Below, one piece after another: positions 33,896 through 43,800 of a stretch of DNA of 64,000 nucleotides. The translations under genes were made by a program, and so were the position numbers. The stretch comes from an uncultured Oscillospiraceae bacterium (GTDB taxonomy: Bacteria > Bacillota > Clostridia > Oscillospirales > Oscillospiraceae). Where the stretch lies: contig CAKUDE010000005.1 in the NCBI GenBank assembly GCA_934645175.1, forward strand, positions 13,245 to 77,244, given 5' to 3'. A model generated the notes under the pieces. The model was not told the origin of the DNA. It did not search any database and was given only the letters and a program-made list of their open reading frames with translations. Each line of letters opens with the position of its first letter. Positions within the stretch are counted from its first letter, which is position 1.

Positions 33896-36409
33896 ATGAA
33901 ACGCACAACAAAACCAAGGCGAGTCATTTCTGAACCGGTTTTTTACGCCATTATGATTGCCATCGGCGTGTTGCTTATCACTCTCGCCTTTCTGCTCAGC
34001 ACATATGTCAATCTTCGCAAGGCGGAACGGGATGCAGAAAACGCGCTGGCGCATTTGGAGCGCCAGTGCATCAGCTATCGTGAAATTCTCGCCTCCGATG
34101 AGGTAAAAAGCCTGATGCGGCTGGGCGAACAGGCGGACGATCTTGCGCTTCAGCTTACGCTTGACAAGCGGGCTGCTACGTCGGAGTATCTGCGCCGTTT
34201 TATTGCAACACAGGGGCTGAGCTGCATTCTGCTGATCGACGGACAAATGAGAACGGAGATCAGCCTCGGCATGACGAAGGACGAGCAGAGCAATGCGCTG
34301 GGCTATCATGCCGTCCGCAGCGTACTGGAAGCGCCGGAGAAACAGTATCTTGAGCGTCTGAGCTACAACGGCCGGATATTCGATGTCGCGATCGTTGCAC
34401 GGCAGGACGCGCAGGGCGTTATTCTCTGCGCCTATCAGCAGCGTCAGGGCGTGCTGGAGCAATACCGCGCCACAGTCGAAGCGCTCCTTTCCGGCTTTGA
34501 ATCGCAAAGCGAGAATCTGCTGTTCATCTCCGACGGTGAGCGGATCATCGGAACAAATCAGGATAGATTTTATAACGAAAAGGCGTCGGACATTCCCCTG
34601 CTTGAAGCGCTGGAGCAAAGCTCCGACGGCGAAACGCTCCACCGTTTCTACTCGGACGATACCGCTTACTTCGGCGCGCGTGCGCGCTACAAGAGCTACA
34701 CATTGTATGTGGTTTACCCGCAGAGCGCCGTTTTCGACTCACGTCTCAACACCGTGCTGATTACCTTCTGCCTCTATATGTTTATCATGCTCTGCACGAC
34801 GCTGCTGCATATTCACATCCGCATCACGCATCTGCGCGATATTGACCGGCAGTATGAGACCATCCGCGCCATCAGCCGTATTTATGTATCCAACTTGCTG
34901 GTGGATATTCGCCGCGACCGGCTTGAGGTGCTCTATCGCCGCAGTAGCGGCGAAATGGATGAAGCGAAGAGTGCGAGTGAGTTAATCGAACAGTTCTGCA
35001 CATCCAGAATTGACCCGCAGTACCGGAACGACTACCGAAAATTCGTCTGCTTCCGGACGCTCTCCGAGCGCATGGGCGAGCGCGATTTTCTGGAGTATTC
35101 CTTTCCGAATCTCGATGGTATCTGGCTGCTAGACACCATCATTCCAAAGACCTACGACGCCGACGGCAGAGTATCGACCTTCCTGCTGGTCACAAAAAAT
35201 ATCAACGAAGAAAAACAGCTTGAGCTGGAGGCGCAGCACCGTATGGAGAGCGCCATTGAGCGCGAAGTGCAGGCCGGCCGCGAGAAAACAGACTTCCTGC
35301 GGCGCATGAGCCACGATGTCCGCACACCGATCAACGTCATTCTCGGAATGCTGGAAATTGCGGTGCGAAACCCGGACGATGCCGCCGTTCAGGCGCACTG
35401 CCGCAAAAAGACCCGTGAGGCTGCAGATTATCTGCTGGAGCTCGTCAACGACGTGCTGACGCTCAACCAGTACAATGACGGAAAGCTCACCGCCGCCAAG
35501 CAGCCCTTCTCACCGCGCGAGGCGCTGGAACGGACGCTCTCCATTCTGGAGCCGCCCGCGCAGCGCAAGGGCGTCTCGCTCGAAGCGTCGGAGATCGACC
35601 TGCCGGACGAAACGATCCTCGGAGACGCGCTCTGGCTGCGGCAGATCTTCCAGAACCTGCTCGGCAACGCCATCAAATACACACCGGCCGGCGGTTTCGT
35701 GCGCTGCACGCTGAAACAAGAGAGCGGACAGCTGATTTTCGATTGCCGTGACAACGGCATCGGCATGAGCAACGACTTCCAGAAACGGATGTTTGAGCCG
35801 TTTGCACAGGAGAGCACGGAAAGGGACTCGGAATACGGCGGGATCGGTCTGGGACTGTCCGTCGTGAAAAAGCTTGTCGATCTGATCGGTGGAACAATTG
35901 AGGTCCGCAGCGCCGTCGGCGAAGGCACCCGCTTCACCGTTTCCCTGCCCTATACGGCTATGCCGTCTGCGGCACAGCTTCCGGAAACGGTTCAGGCGCG
36001 ATTGGACGGTGTCCGCATTCTGCTGGCGGAGGATAATGCGCTCAACGCCGAAATTGCGGAATATCTGCTGAAGGACGCAGGCGCAGCCGTCACCTGCGTA
36101 AGCGACGGCCGTCAGGCGCTGCACGCCTTTGCCGCCTCTGCCCCCGGCGAATTTGACATCATTCTGATGGACATGATGATGCCCGACATGGACGGCCTTT
36201 GCGCCGCGCAGTCGATCCGTGCGCTTGCGCGGCCGGATGCGCAAAGCATACCGATTCTTGCGCTGACGGCCAACCTGTTCCCGCAGGACATCGAGGCCTG
36301 CCGCAGCGCCGGAATGAACGACCACATCGGTAAACCGCTGGATGCGGCGACCTTTATCCCCAAAATCCTGAAAGCGCTTCGGAAAGGAAGTGAAGACAAT
36401 CACACTTGA
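33896..36409 (+). CDS. Membrane hybrid histidine kinase with receiver domain
   Basis: 837 residues: membrane segments near 15-40 and 285-305 enclose an extracytoplasmic sensor of about 245 residues. A PAS-like region (310-440) follows, then HisKA with the phosphorylated His at about 473 (RRMSHDVRTPINVI) and the ATPase domain (NAIKYTPAG, DNGIGMS, GIGLGLSVVKKL). The C-terminal receiver has its Asp at about 759 (ILMDMMMPDMDG). It passes phosphate His to Asp internally and needs an HPt protein, which is the next gene. Confidence 0.93.
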   Translation: MKRTTKPRRVISEPVFYAIMIAIGVLLITLAFLLSTYVNLRKAERDAENALAHLERQCISYREILASDEVKSLMRLGEQADDLALQLTLDKRAATSEYLRRFIATQGLSCILLIDGQMRTEISLGMTKDEQSNALGYHAVRSVLEAPEKQYLERLSYNGRIFDVAIVARQDAQGVILCAYQQRQGVLEQYRATVEALLSGFESQSENLLFISDGERIIGTNQDRFYNEKASDIPLLEALEQSSDGETLHRFYSDDTAYFGARARYKSYTLYVVYPQSAVFDSRLNTVLITFCLYMFIMLCTTLLHIHIRITHLRDIDRQYETIRAISRIYVSNLLVDIRRDRLEVLYRRSSGEMDEAKSASELIEQFCTSRIDPQYRNDYRKFVCFRTLSERMGERDFLEYSFPNLDGIWLLDTIIPKTYDADGRVSTFLLVTKNINEEKQLELEAQHRMESAIEREVQAGREKTDFLRRMSHDVRTPINVILGMLEIAVRNPDDAAVQAHCRKKTREAADYLLELVNDVLTLNQYNDGKLTAAKQPFSPREALERTLSILEPPAQRKGVSLEASEIDLPDETILGDALWLRQIFQNLLGNAIKYTPAGGFVRCTLKQESGQLIFDCRDNGIGMSNDFQKRMFEPFAQESTERDSEYGGIGLGLSVVKKLVDLIGGTIEVRSAVGEGTRFTVSLPYTAMPSAAQLPETVQARLDGVRILLAEDNALNAEIAEYLLKDAGAAVTCVSDGRQALHAFAASAPGEFDIILMDMMMPDMDGLCAAQSIRALARPDAQSIPILALTANLFPQDIEACRSAGMNDHIGKPLDAATFIPKILKALRKGSEDNHT

Positions 36410-36749
36410 GACCTTCTATCGATTGCTTGGAGCGGAGGCCGAACAGATCACGCTCCGCCTCGGCAGCGAAGCGCTCGTGCGGCGCGTGCTGCTGAAATTC
36501 CCGGACGACCCCAACTGCGCCGAGCTGGTGTCGTCTCTGGAGCAGAATCGTCTGCCCGACGCCTTCCGCGCCGCGCACACGCTCAAGGGCATTGCGGCAA
36601 ATCTCGGCTTTGAGGCGCTGCGCCGCGCCGCCGACGTCGTTACGGAAGCGCTGCGCAGGCAGGACGCCGACACCGCCCGCAGGCACCTTCCCGACCTGCT
36701 GGAAAACCACCGCGTTATCGTTCGCGGCATCTCTCTTCTGGAATTTTAA
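36390..36749 (+). CDS. HPt phosphotransfer protein
   Basis: 119 residues from a GTG at 36390 that overlaps the kinase gene by 20 bp. The HPt motif FRAAHTLKGIAANLGF places the phosphorylatable His at about residue 63, in the usual four-helix bundle. It would shuttle phosphate from the hybrid kinase to a receiver. The only free receiver in the cluster is in the GGDEF-REC-HD-GYP protein, so that is the probable target (inference). Confidence 0.88.
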   Translation: MKTITLETFYRLLGAEAEQITLRLGSEALVRRVLLKFPDDPNCAELVSSLEQNRLPDAFRAAHTLKGIAANLGFEALRRAADVVTEALRRQDADTARRHLPDLLENHRVIVRGISLLEF

Positions 36750-36778
36750 AAATAACTCTTGTTTTTGAAAATTTCCTC

Positions 36779-36807
36779 TTGCATTTTCTGACGAAATGTG
36801 TTAGAAT
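36779..36807 (+). promoter_or_regulatory. Promoter of the riboswitch-controlled fibre operon
   Basis: TTGCAT 36779-36784 and TAGAAT 36802-36807 are 17 bp apart; the start point would fall just before the aptamer. Confidence 0.75.
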
Positions 36808-36813
36808 ACGGCA

Positions 36814-36908
36814 CGCAAAAGAATACTTCGGCAAATCCGTCGAAAGACGGAGACGCAAAGCTAAGGTGTCTAAACGTTTTTAACGCACGATCGACCGGCT
36901 GCAAACGG
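36814..36908 (+). ncRNA. Cyclic-di-GMP-I (GEMM-I) riboswitch aptamer
   Basis: The GEMM-I signature is present: GGCAAA (36830-36835), the tetraloop hairpin CCGTC-GAAA-GACGG, then GACGCAAAGC and TCTAAACG. The second arm can close through CGTTT with AAACG at 36903-36907. It is directly followed by a terminator and then the SipW/TasA operon, and directly preceded by genes for c-di-GMP metabolism. The exact ends were judged by eye. Confidence 0.88.
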
Positions 36909-36950
36909 GCACACGAACCGCCGTGTGCTGCTTTGCAGCCGGTTTTTTTT
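36895..36950 (+). terminator. Expression-platform terminator of the c-di-GMP riboswitch
   Basis: CCGGCTGCAAA (36895-36905) pairs with TTTGCAGCCGG (36932-36942). An inner GCACACG/CGTGTGC stem extends it and eight T follow. The left arm shares bases with the closing arm of the aptamer, so the two folds exclude each other. That would make c-di-GMP an activator (inference). Confidence 0.85.
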
Positions 36951-36984
36951 GTTTTTTCCGGGACTTTTGATTGGAGATTTTGCC

Positions 36985-37233
36985 ATGGACTGCGATGTAT
37001 TTGAAGATCTTCGGGCGGCGCTCGACTGCGAATATGTGTCGGATCTCTGCCTCCGTGGCGAGTCGAACACACGCCGCGCCATCGCCGCGCTGGATCTTTC
37101 GGCCTATTCTCTGGAGAGTCTTTCGGAGCTGTATATCTATCTGTACGGCGGCTGCGTCGCCTTTCGAAGCCATAGCGAAGCGCGCAGACTGTTTTCAGAA
37201 ACCATAGAAAAGGAGCGAAAAGAAATCAAATGA
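36985..37233 (+). CDS. 82-residue protein of unknown function, first gene of fibre operon
   Basis: Starts at the ATG at 36985 (TTGGAG 9 nt upstream) and its stop overlaps the next start. It is soluble and mostly helical, begins MDCDVFEDLRAALDCEYVSDLC and contains four cysteines; it has no signal peptide. I recognise no family. As the first gene behind a c-di-GMP riboswitch and translationally coupled to a signal peptidase, it may regulate fibre production. Confidence 0.7.
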   Translation: MDCDVFEDLRAALDCEYVSDLCLRGESNTRRAIAALDLSAYSLESLSELYIYLYGGCVAFRSHSEARRLFSETIEKERKEIK

Positions 37234-37865
37234 AACGATCCGCAGCAGCGAAAATTCTGACGGTCGTGGGGCTTGTGCTGTGCGTTGCTTTCGCCTTTTT
37301 ATTGATGTGCAATATCGTCATCATTGTGAAAGGCGTCGTAAATCCGCAGACCCCGCCCACCGTATTCGGCATCACGCCGATGGTCGTGCAGTCCGGCTCG
37401 ATGAGCGGCACGGCCGAGGGGCATCTTGAGGTTGGCGACCTGATCTTTGCCACGCGCCCCGACGCGGATGCGCTGAAGGTCGGCGACGTCGTATCGTTTA
37501 TGGACGGGCAGATCATCGTCACGCACCGCATCATCGAGGAGCTTCCCGCCAAGGACGGCGAGCGTCAGTTCGTCACCAAAGGCGACGCCAACAATACCGC
37601 CGACCCCGCCATCGGCGCATCGAGCATCATCGGCATCTACCGCGCGCGCATTCCGCACCTGGGCGACTTTGCAATGTTCCTGCAGAAGCCGCTGGGTATG
37701 ATCGTATTCATCGGCATTCCGGTGTGCGCCTTTATCGTCTATGACATCGTTCGCCGTCAGCGCCGCGCAGGGCGCGAGAACGCGGAAAACGAAGCGCTCC
37801 GGCAGGAGCTTGCGCGTCTGCGCGCGGCGGCCGAAAAGCCCGCCGAAACCGACGCCGAGCCTTAA
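37230..37865 (+). CDS. SipW-type signal peptidase I (first copy)
   Basis: 211 residues: an N-terminal membrane helix, catalytic Ser at about 57 in VQSGSMSG, then VTHRII, where His stands in place of the general-base Lys (the archaeal/ER-type SipW subfamily). KGDANNTADP follows, then a C-terminal membrane helix and a charged Glu/Arg/Ala-rich tail. SipW enzymes cut the special signal peptides of TasA/camelysin-type fibre proteins. Its substrates are probably the next genes. Confidence 0.92.
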   Translation: MKRSAAAKILTVVGLVLCVAFAFLLMCNIVIIVKGVVNPQTPPTVFGITPMVVQSGSMSGTAEGHLEVGDLIFATRPDADALKVGDVVSFMDGQIIVTHRIIEELPAKDGERQFVTKGDANNTADPAIGASSIIGIYRARIPHLGDFAMFLQKPLGMIVFIGIPVCAFIVYDIVRRQRRAGRENAENEALRQELARLRAAAEKPAETDAEP

Positions 37866-37957
37866 TTTTCCCGTTGGAAACGTTATCATCTGCGCCGCTT
37901 CCCGCCACGCTCCGGCGCAGTCAGATATAAACAGAAAGAATTGGAGGAAATCATTCC

Positions 37958-38776
37958 ATGAAGAAGAATTGGACCCTGAAGGCCGCAGGCATCCTGCTCG
38001 CCCTCACCCTGATCACCTCGTGCTTCGTCGGAGGCACCTTCGCGAAGTATGTTACCGCGGCAGGCAGCACAAACACCGCGCGTGTCGCAAAATTCGGTGT
38101 CGAAGTCAGCGCCGACAGCAGCTCGATGTTCAAGACGAAGTACACGACTGATGATACGTCTGCAACCAGCATCACAAACTCTGTTTCTGTAACGTCCGGC
38201 GATAGCAGCAAGCTCGTCGCGCCCGGCACGAAGGAAGATAATACCCTGATCTTCTCCATCACAGGCACCCCCGAGGTGGCTGTCAAGGTTGAAATCAAGC
38301 TGGATGTTGTTAGCGATGTTTTCCTGAAGGCAGGAACCTATCAGGACAGAACCAAGGCTCCCTATAACGATACCTTTGATGTCGCAGAAGGGGGTTACTA
38401 CCCCGTTGTCTTCACGCTGAAGAAGGGTGATACGCAGATTGCTCAGGGTAATCTTGATACTATTGAAACCGAAATTGAGAAGCTGAGCAATAACTATGAG
38501 GCAGGAAGCGACTCCACCAAATCTTTGGCCGCCATCGCAGGCGAATACACTCTCTCCTGGGAGTGGGCGTTTGAAACCGGTTCGACCGACGAAGAGAAGG
38601 CAAAGTTCAACGCCGCCGACACCCTGCTCGGCGATCTCGCGGCCAAGGATACCGCGGCAGCAGGTCAGGAGTGGAAGTGGAGCGACACCGACAATGGTTT
38701 CGTGGAAATTACTGCTGACAACTTCTCCACCAATATTGAGTTCACCCTCTCCATCACCATCACTCAGATCGACTGA
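37958..38776 (+). CDS. TasA/camelysin-like secreted fibre protein
   Basis: 272 residues after TTGGAGG. The SipW-type signal (LKAAGILLALTLITSC...GGTFAKYVT) is followed by a beta-rich domain. APGTKEDNTLIFSITGTPEVAVKVEIKL is the recognisable TasA-family stretch near residue 90, and it ends EFTLSITITQID. It is probably the main fibre subunit: it is the only one with a mid-length intergenic region before it (92 bp) and the strongest ribosome binding site. Confidence 0.85.
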   Translation: MKKNWTLKAAGILLALTLITSCFVGGTFAKYVTAAGSTNTARVAKFGVEVSADSSSMFKTKYTTDDTSATSITNSVSVTSGDSSKLVAPGTKEDNTLIFSITGTPEVAVKVEIKLDVVSDVFLKAGTYQDRTKAPYNDTFDVAEGGYYPVVFTLKKGDTQIAQGNLDTIETEIEKLSNNYEAGSDSTKSLAAIAGEYTLSWEWAFETGSTDEEKAKFNAADTLLGDLAAKDTAAAGQEWKWSDTDNGFVEITADNFSTNIEFTLSITITQID

Positions 38777-38917
38777 GCGTTCTCCCGAATCGCTCTCTCT
38801 TTTCCCGATCCGGCGCGCGCCTGCCCCGTGGCAGGCGGGCGCTGCGCCGGAGGGCAGACGCCCGCGCTTTCTCCGAAAAGCGCAGGCGTGTACCCCAGCA
38901 GAAAGGAGGCGTCCGAT

Positions 38918-39676
38918 TTGACGCTGCGTAACCGTCTCCGCCCGTGGCTGCTCCCGACACTGATCATCCTGTTCATTGTTCAGATTCTTCTGCTGCCCGC
39001 CGTTCTCGGCGTGACCTACGCCACGAAAAGCAGCCGGCCGGAGCATATTCTCAGCTATTCCTCCGGCGCGCTGCGCTGGGACGCAAACACCTCCGTCAAC
39101 GAGGACGGAAGCGCTTCGCTCTCTTTTTTCGATACGCTCGACCAAAACGTATCGGCGGACGGCGCCGACAAAATTCTTGCCCCCGGCACGCAGAAGGACA
39201 CCGTCGTGCGGCTGAAGAACAATGCGAAGAACGCAATCACCTACACCGCCGTGCTCTGGATGCGTCGCTCCTCCGGGCTTCTGCCCGTCGAGGCCGCGCT
39301 TTCGGGCGAGGGCTTCTCCGACACGGACGAAGCCGCGCTGCCGACGGGTGTGACAAGTGAGGACGTTCTTCGCGCCGTCTCCGGGACGGTAGGCGCAAAT
39401 CAGATGCAGGATTTTGACATCGACTGGCTCTGGCGCTTTGAGGCAGACCGCGACGCGCTCGACACCTATCTCGGCGACCTTGCGGCAAACGGTAAGGCTG
39501 CCGACGTGACCCTCGGCTTTTATCTCGTTGTCAACGACGGCGGAAGCGTCAAGCCCCAGCCGCCGGACACCGGCGACAAGGTGCTTGTATGGGGCTATCT
39601 CGTCCTGATGGCGCTCAGCGCCGCAGCGATCATTCTGCTGCTTGTCGGGAAGAAACGGAGGAAGAAAAATGCCTAA
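38918..39676 (+). CDS. TasA-like protein with C-terminal sorting signal
   Basis: 252 residues from a TTG at 38918 (AAAGGAGG upstream). The N-terminal signal is followed by a TasA-like framework: FFDTLDQNVSADG, APGTQKDTVVRLKNNAKNAITYTAVL. The C-terminus reads PPDTGDK, a hydrophobic helix and GKKRRKKN, an LPxTG-like anchor. It may tie the fibre to the wall. Its stop overlaps the second signal peptidase gene. Confidence 0.75.
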   Translation: MTLRNRLRPWLLPTLIILFIVQILLLPAVLGVTYATKSSRPEHILSYSSGALRWDANTSVNEDGSASLSFFDTLDQNVSADGADKILAPGTQKDTVVRLKNNAKNAITYTAVLWMRRSSGLLPVEAALSGEGFSDTDEAALPTGVTSEDVLRAVSGTVGANQMQDFDIDWLWRFEADRDALDTYLGDLAANGKAADVTLGFYLVVNDGGSVKPQPPDTGDKVLVWGYLVLMALSAAAIILLLVGKKRRKKNA

Positions 39677-40178
39677 GGTTCTGCGTATTGCCGGTCGGGT
39701 CGTCAGCGGTATCGTTACCGTCCTGCTTCTGCTCGTCCTGCTGCTCAATCTGTACCGCATCGCGGCCGAAAAGGTGTTTCATGTGCAGAATCCCACCGTT
39801 TTCGGCTTCTCCTCCGCCGTCGTTCTGACGGGCAGTATGTCCGGTGCGATCGAGCCGGACGATTGGATTCTCACCCGCTCGCAGGACGGCTACGCCGTCG
39901 GCGATATCATCATGTACCGCGGCACGGGCAGCACCGTGACGCACCGCATCATCGCCCTGGAGGACGGCGGCTACCGCACCAAGGGCGACGCCAACGACAG
40001 CGCCGACCAGGGCGAGGCGATCACGCAGTTGCAGATCGTCGGCAAGGTGGTTGCCGTCGTGCCCGGCGCGGGGGCGGTACTGCGCTTTCTACGCTCTCCG
40101 CTCGGAATGCTGCTGCTTTTGGCCGTGGGGTTGGGGTTGTATTTCCTGCCCCGACGGATCCGCAAAGAAACAAACTGA
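39669..40178 (+). CDS. SipW-type signal peptidase I (second copy)
   Basis: 169 residues from the ATG at 39669 (GGAGGAAG upstream). It has a membrane helix at 10-30, catalytic Ser at about 56 in LTGSMSG, VTHRIIAL with His as base, KGDANDSADQG and a C-terminal membrane helix. It is shorter than the first copy and lacks the charged tail. Two SipW enzymes in one operon suggest separate sets of substrates. Confidence 0.92.
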   Translation: MPKVLRIAGRVVSGIVTVLLLLVLLLNLYRIAAEKVFHVQNPTVFGFSSAVVLTGSMSGAIEPDDWILTRSQDGYAVGDIIMYRGTGSTVTHRIIALEDGGYRTKGDANDSADQGEAITQLQIVGKVVAVVPGAGAVLRFLRSPLGMLLLLAVGLGLYFLPRRIRKETN

Positions 40179-40197
40179 CAAAAAGGAGGCTGCCGAT

Positions 40198-40812
40198 ATG
40201 AAGAAAAAGCGTCTGCCGCTGCGGGCGTGGCTGCTGTATCTGGCAGTCCTGTCCTTTGCTCTGACCGGCGTTACCTTCTCCAGCTACCTCACCTCGACCT
40301 CAACCGGCGACGCCGCGCGCACGGCATGGTTCAAAGAGCTGCGCATCGTTGAAAGAGGCGACTACACGGGGCAATTGATTCCCGGCGTCGATCTTGAAAA
40401 GCAGGCGACCGTCGAATTCGACGGCAGCGAAATGGCCTGTTATGTCTTCCTTCGGATTTCCGGAGAAGACTGGGCGTTGGATGTCGATCGTTGTACATAT
40501 CACTATAGATCGCTGCTGACCTGTTCGATCAATCCCAAATGGACCTATCTGACCGACGACAAAAACGGCGCGGTTTTTTACTGCATTGTCAGCGCCCTCG
40601 ACACGCTGAAACAAGACGTATTTGCCGACAAAGGGACGATTACCGTCAGCGATTCTTTGAAAAGAAGCGACCTTACTTCCCTTCCCAAAGGCTTCGGCCT
40701 GACGATCTCCGCAACGGCGGTGCAGTATCACGGCTTTTCTGAAGGACTCGCCCCCGGATATACCGATACCCAACGCGCCCTCAAGGCCTGGAACACCGTA
40801 AACGCAAAGTAA
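40198..40812 (+). CDS. SipW-dependent-type secreted protein
   Basis: 204 residues after AAAGGAGG. The signal region LPLRAWLLYLAVLSFALTGVTFSSYLTSTS has the Tx(F/W)SSY cleavage area of SipW substrates. A beta-rich domain containing ATVEFDGSEMACYVFLRISGEDW follows; it has three mature cysteines. No closer family was recognised. Probably a minor subunit or assembly factor of the fibre. Confidence 0.75.
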   Translation: MKKKRLPLRAWLLYLAVLSFALTGVTFSSYLTSTSTGDAARTAWFKELRIVERGDYTGQLIPGVDLEKQATVEFDGSEMACYVFLRISGEDWALDVDRCTYHYRSLLTCSINPKWTYLTDDKNGAVFYCIVSALDTLKQDVFADKGTITVSDSLKRSDLTSLPKGFGLTISATAVQYHGFSEGLAPGYTDTQRALKAWNTVNAK

Positions 40813-40827
40813 TGAAAGGTTGACCAC

Positions 40828-43800
40828 ATGAAAAAAGCTCGCTTTTTCCGTATTTTCTGTCCGGTTCTGCTTGTTCTGGCCATCGCCGCACTGACCGTCG
40901 GCGTTCTGGCAACGGCATCGCCGCGCGTCCGCATTACGCACATGGGCAGCGAGATTTCCGGACTTCTCCTGTCGCAGGAGGAAAAAACGGCGCTCAACGC
41001 CGAATGCGACCGTCCCTCGTCCGCGCTGCGCTGGCAGATTCTTGCCGACGCGCAGGAGCAGCTTTGGGTGGACATCCACGGCGCGTCCGAAAGTACGCTT
41101 ACGCTGTCCTACGCGCTGGTCGGTTCGCTGCTCGACAACTCCGGCAGCGCCTACATCCGCTGTGCCGCGACCGTAGACGGTGCGCCGGTTGTTTCCGAAC
41201 CGGTCTGCGTGACCGTCGCATACACGGCGCAAAGTCTTTCCGCCGCCGCGAGCAGGCTCTCCGCTCCCGTCCGCAGCTCCCCCGTGACGCAGGAGGACGC
41301 CCCCTCGGCGGGCGAGTATATCCAGATAACGATCAACTATCTTGACGCCGTTTCCGACTTGCCGATCTATACGCCGTATTATGCGCAAATTGAAGCGAAG
41401 AAAGCCTACGCATCGGACGTCATTTCCCCCACTTATCTCGGCTATGCACCCTATTATAACAAATCCAATCCCGAAAGCTCCGATGCCCTCTCCACCGACG
41501 ACGCCTCCATTGTCCATATCTCTCTTGACGACACTCACGAGGCCGGAAAGTATATCGTAAACGTTTACTACAAGGCGATCGATGTCCCGTATGCCGTTCG
41601 CTACTTCTTTCAGAACATCAACGACGATCTCTACACCGAAAACTCCGATCTCTACTGGGTCGGCACAGCAAAAACCGGAACAATTATCGATAATTCTACG
41701 CTGACCGATCCCGTTGCGGACAGGGTTCGTGGCTTTACAAAGCTTTACCACTACCCGGAAGCCGTCGCTGCCGACGGCTCGACGGTTTTCGAGTGTTATT
41801 ACGACCGCAACTATTATATGCTTAAATTCGACGCGGCGGGTGGCCACGGCACCGAAACAATCTACGCCAGGTACGGCACGCCCTTCGTTGCGCTCGACCC
41901 GACCCGTTACGGCTATAAGTTCATGGGTTGGGATTCCGACGGGGACGGCAAGGCGGACGAAGTACCTGCGACCGTTCCGACGGAAAACCGCAGCTACACC
42001 GCGATCTGGGTGCCTGATAACGCAAACTATAAGGTCGTCTATTGGCTGAGCCACGCCGACGACAGCGGCTATGCCTACATTGGCAGTCGATTGGCTAGCG
42101 CGCCCTCCGACTCCACGGTCAACGGTTCAGATGACCTGACGAAAGACACCTATATCTGCGGTTATGCCGATGGCGAAGACGGCCACAGCCACACGGACGA
42201 CTGCAAGCCTGCGGATTTCCGGCACTATGTGTTTGATCGTGCCGATCAGAACGTCACCGTCAAGGGCGACGGCTCCACAATCGTCAATGTCTATTACAAG
42301 CGCAAAGAGTATACGCTCCGCTTTTTCTACGCCAAAGCAACCACGTCAAACGGCTCAACGAGCTATCAAGTCATCGGCGGCTCGACCTATAGCTTTGGCA
42401 ATACGAGTTTTACACAGCCAAATCCCTATACGATTGAAAACCTTCTCGATCAGGTCCCCACCGGCAATTACGGCAAGGTCAAGGAGCTTCCGGTGTTCAC
42501 AACGGAATACCAAAAGCTGCTGAGTGAAAAGCTGCGAGATAAATGGCGCACAGGCACCGTTACTAGCACAAATGGCTTCGTATTCCACTATTTTTCCATT
42601 ACCCTCCCCTACGGCGCCGATCTGACGGAGCTGTGGCCCGGCGAGGCGTTCCAGACCGTTGAGGTAGATGAAACGCATACGGCAAACGGCGCAGACAAGA
42701 ATATGGGCAAAGGGCAGTGGGGCAACTACGCCTATCTGGCCGGATGGAACGGTGAGTTTAAGGTCAAATACTCCGTAGACAATGCCAACTCCACCGTTAA
42801 GGGAATGTACCAGCTTCTGGACGACAATCTACTTTATGATAAGCAGTACGGCACTGCCGACACGGTCAATTTCATCGGCTTCTTCGATAATGGCGCCGAT
42901 ATCAATTGGAGCGTTCCGCGCCAGTGGATCTATAAGATCTATATTCCCAAGCTGAGCTATGACGAAAACGCTGGGACGGACGTCACCCGCAACGGCATAA
43001 CCTACCGACTGCTGAAGACCGTTTATACGACGGACGACAATACAATGGATAAGGCCGGCGCAACAGCGCCTTACGGTCAGACGCAGCCCACGCTGCTCGG
43101 CTTTACCGCCGACGGCTGGGAATTCACCAAAAACGATTCTGCCGACGATGGCCGCGATTCCTTTACCGCACGCTTTTTCTATAAGAGAAACACCTATAAG
43201 CTGACGCTTCACAATCACGGAGAGCTCATCTCCAATGACAAAGATAAGCTGGACAACGTCGTCTACAACGCCGTCCTGACCGAGGTGGCAAACTTCGAGC
43301 CGCCCTACCCCGCTTCTCTGGAAGCAGGTGCCTACCGCTTCGTCGGGTGGTATTACAGCCAGGACGGCTATGCGGGCAGCGAGCTGGGCGAGACGGACAC
43401 CATGCCGGCGCACAACCTGAGTCTGTATGCCAAGTGGGTTCCGGTCGAGCATACGCTGCGCTTCTTTAAGTCTTACGACCAAATGCTGCAGTACGAGCGC
43501 GGCGATACGCAAATTAAACCGTTTTTTGAGGAGCTTGTTACCCACCGCAGCTATGCAAAGAAAGTAGACGAAACGCCGACCGACCCAAGCGGCAACAATT
43601 ACATCTTCGCAGGCTGGTTTTATCTGAAAAACGGTGAAAAAACGGCATTTGACCCGTTCGATATGGAAGTCACATCCGATATGCATCTGTTTGCCGACTG
43701 GAGCTCGCAGGTGCCGCAGCCCTTCCTGATTCACTATTCGCTCTATATTCCGGAAAAGGATAACAGTACGCTTGCCGAACTCCAAAGGGCAGCGGGCGAC

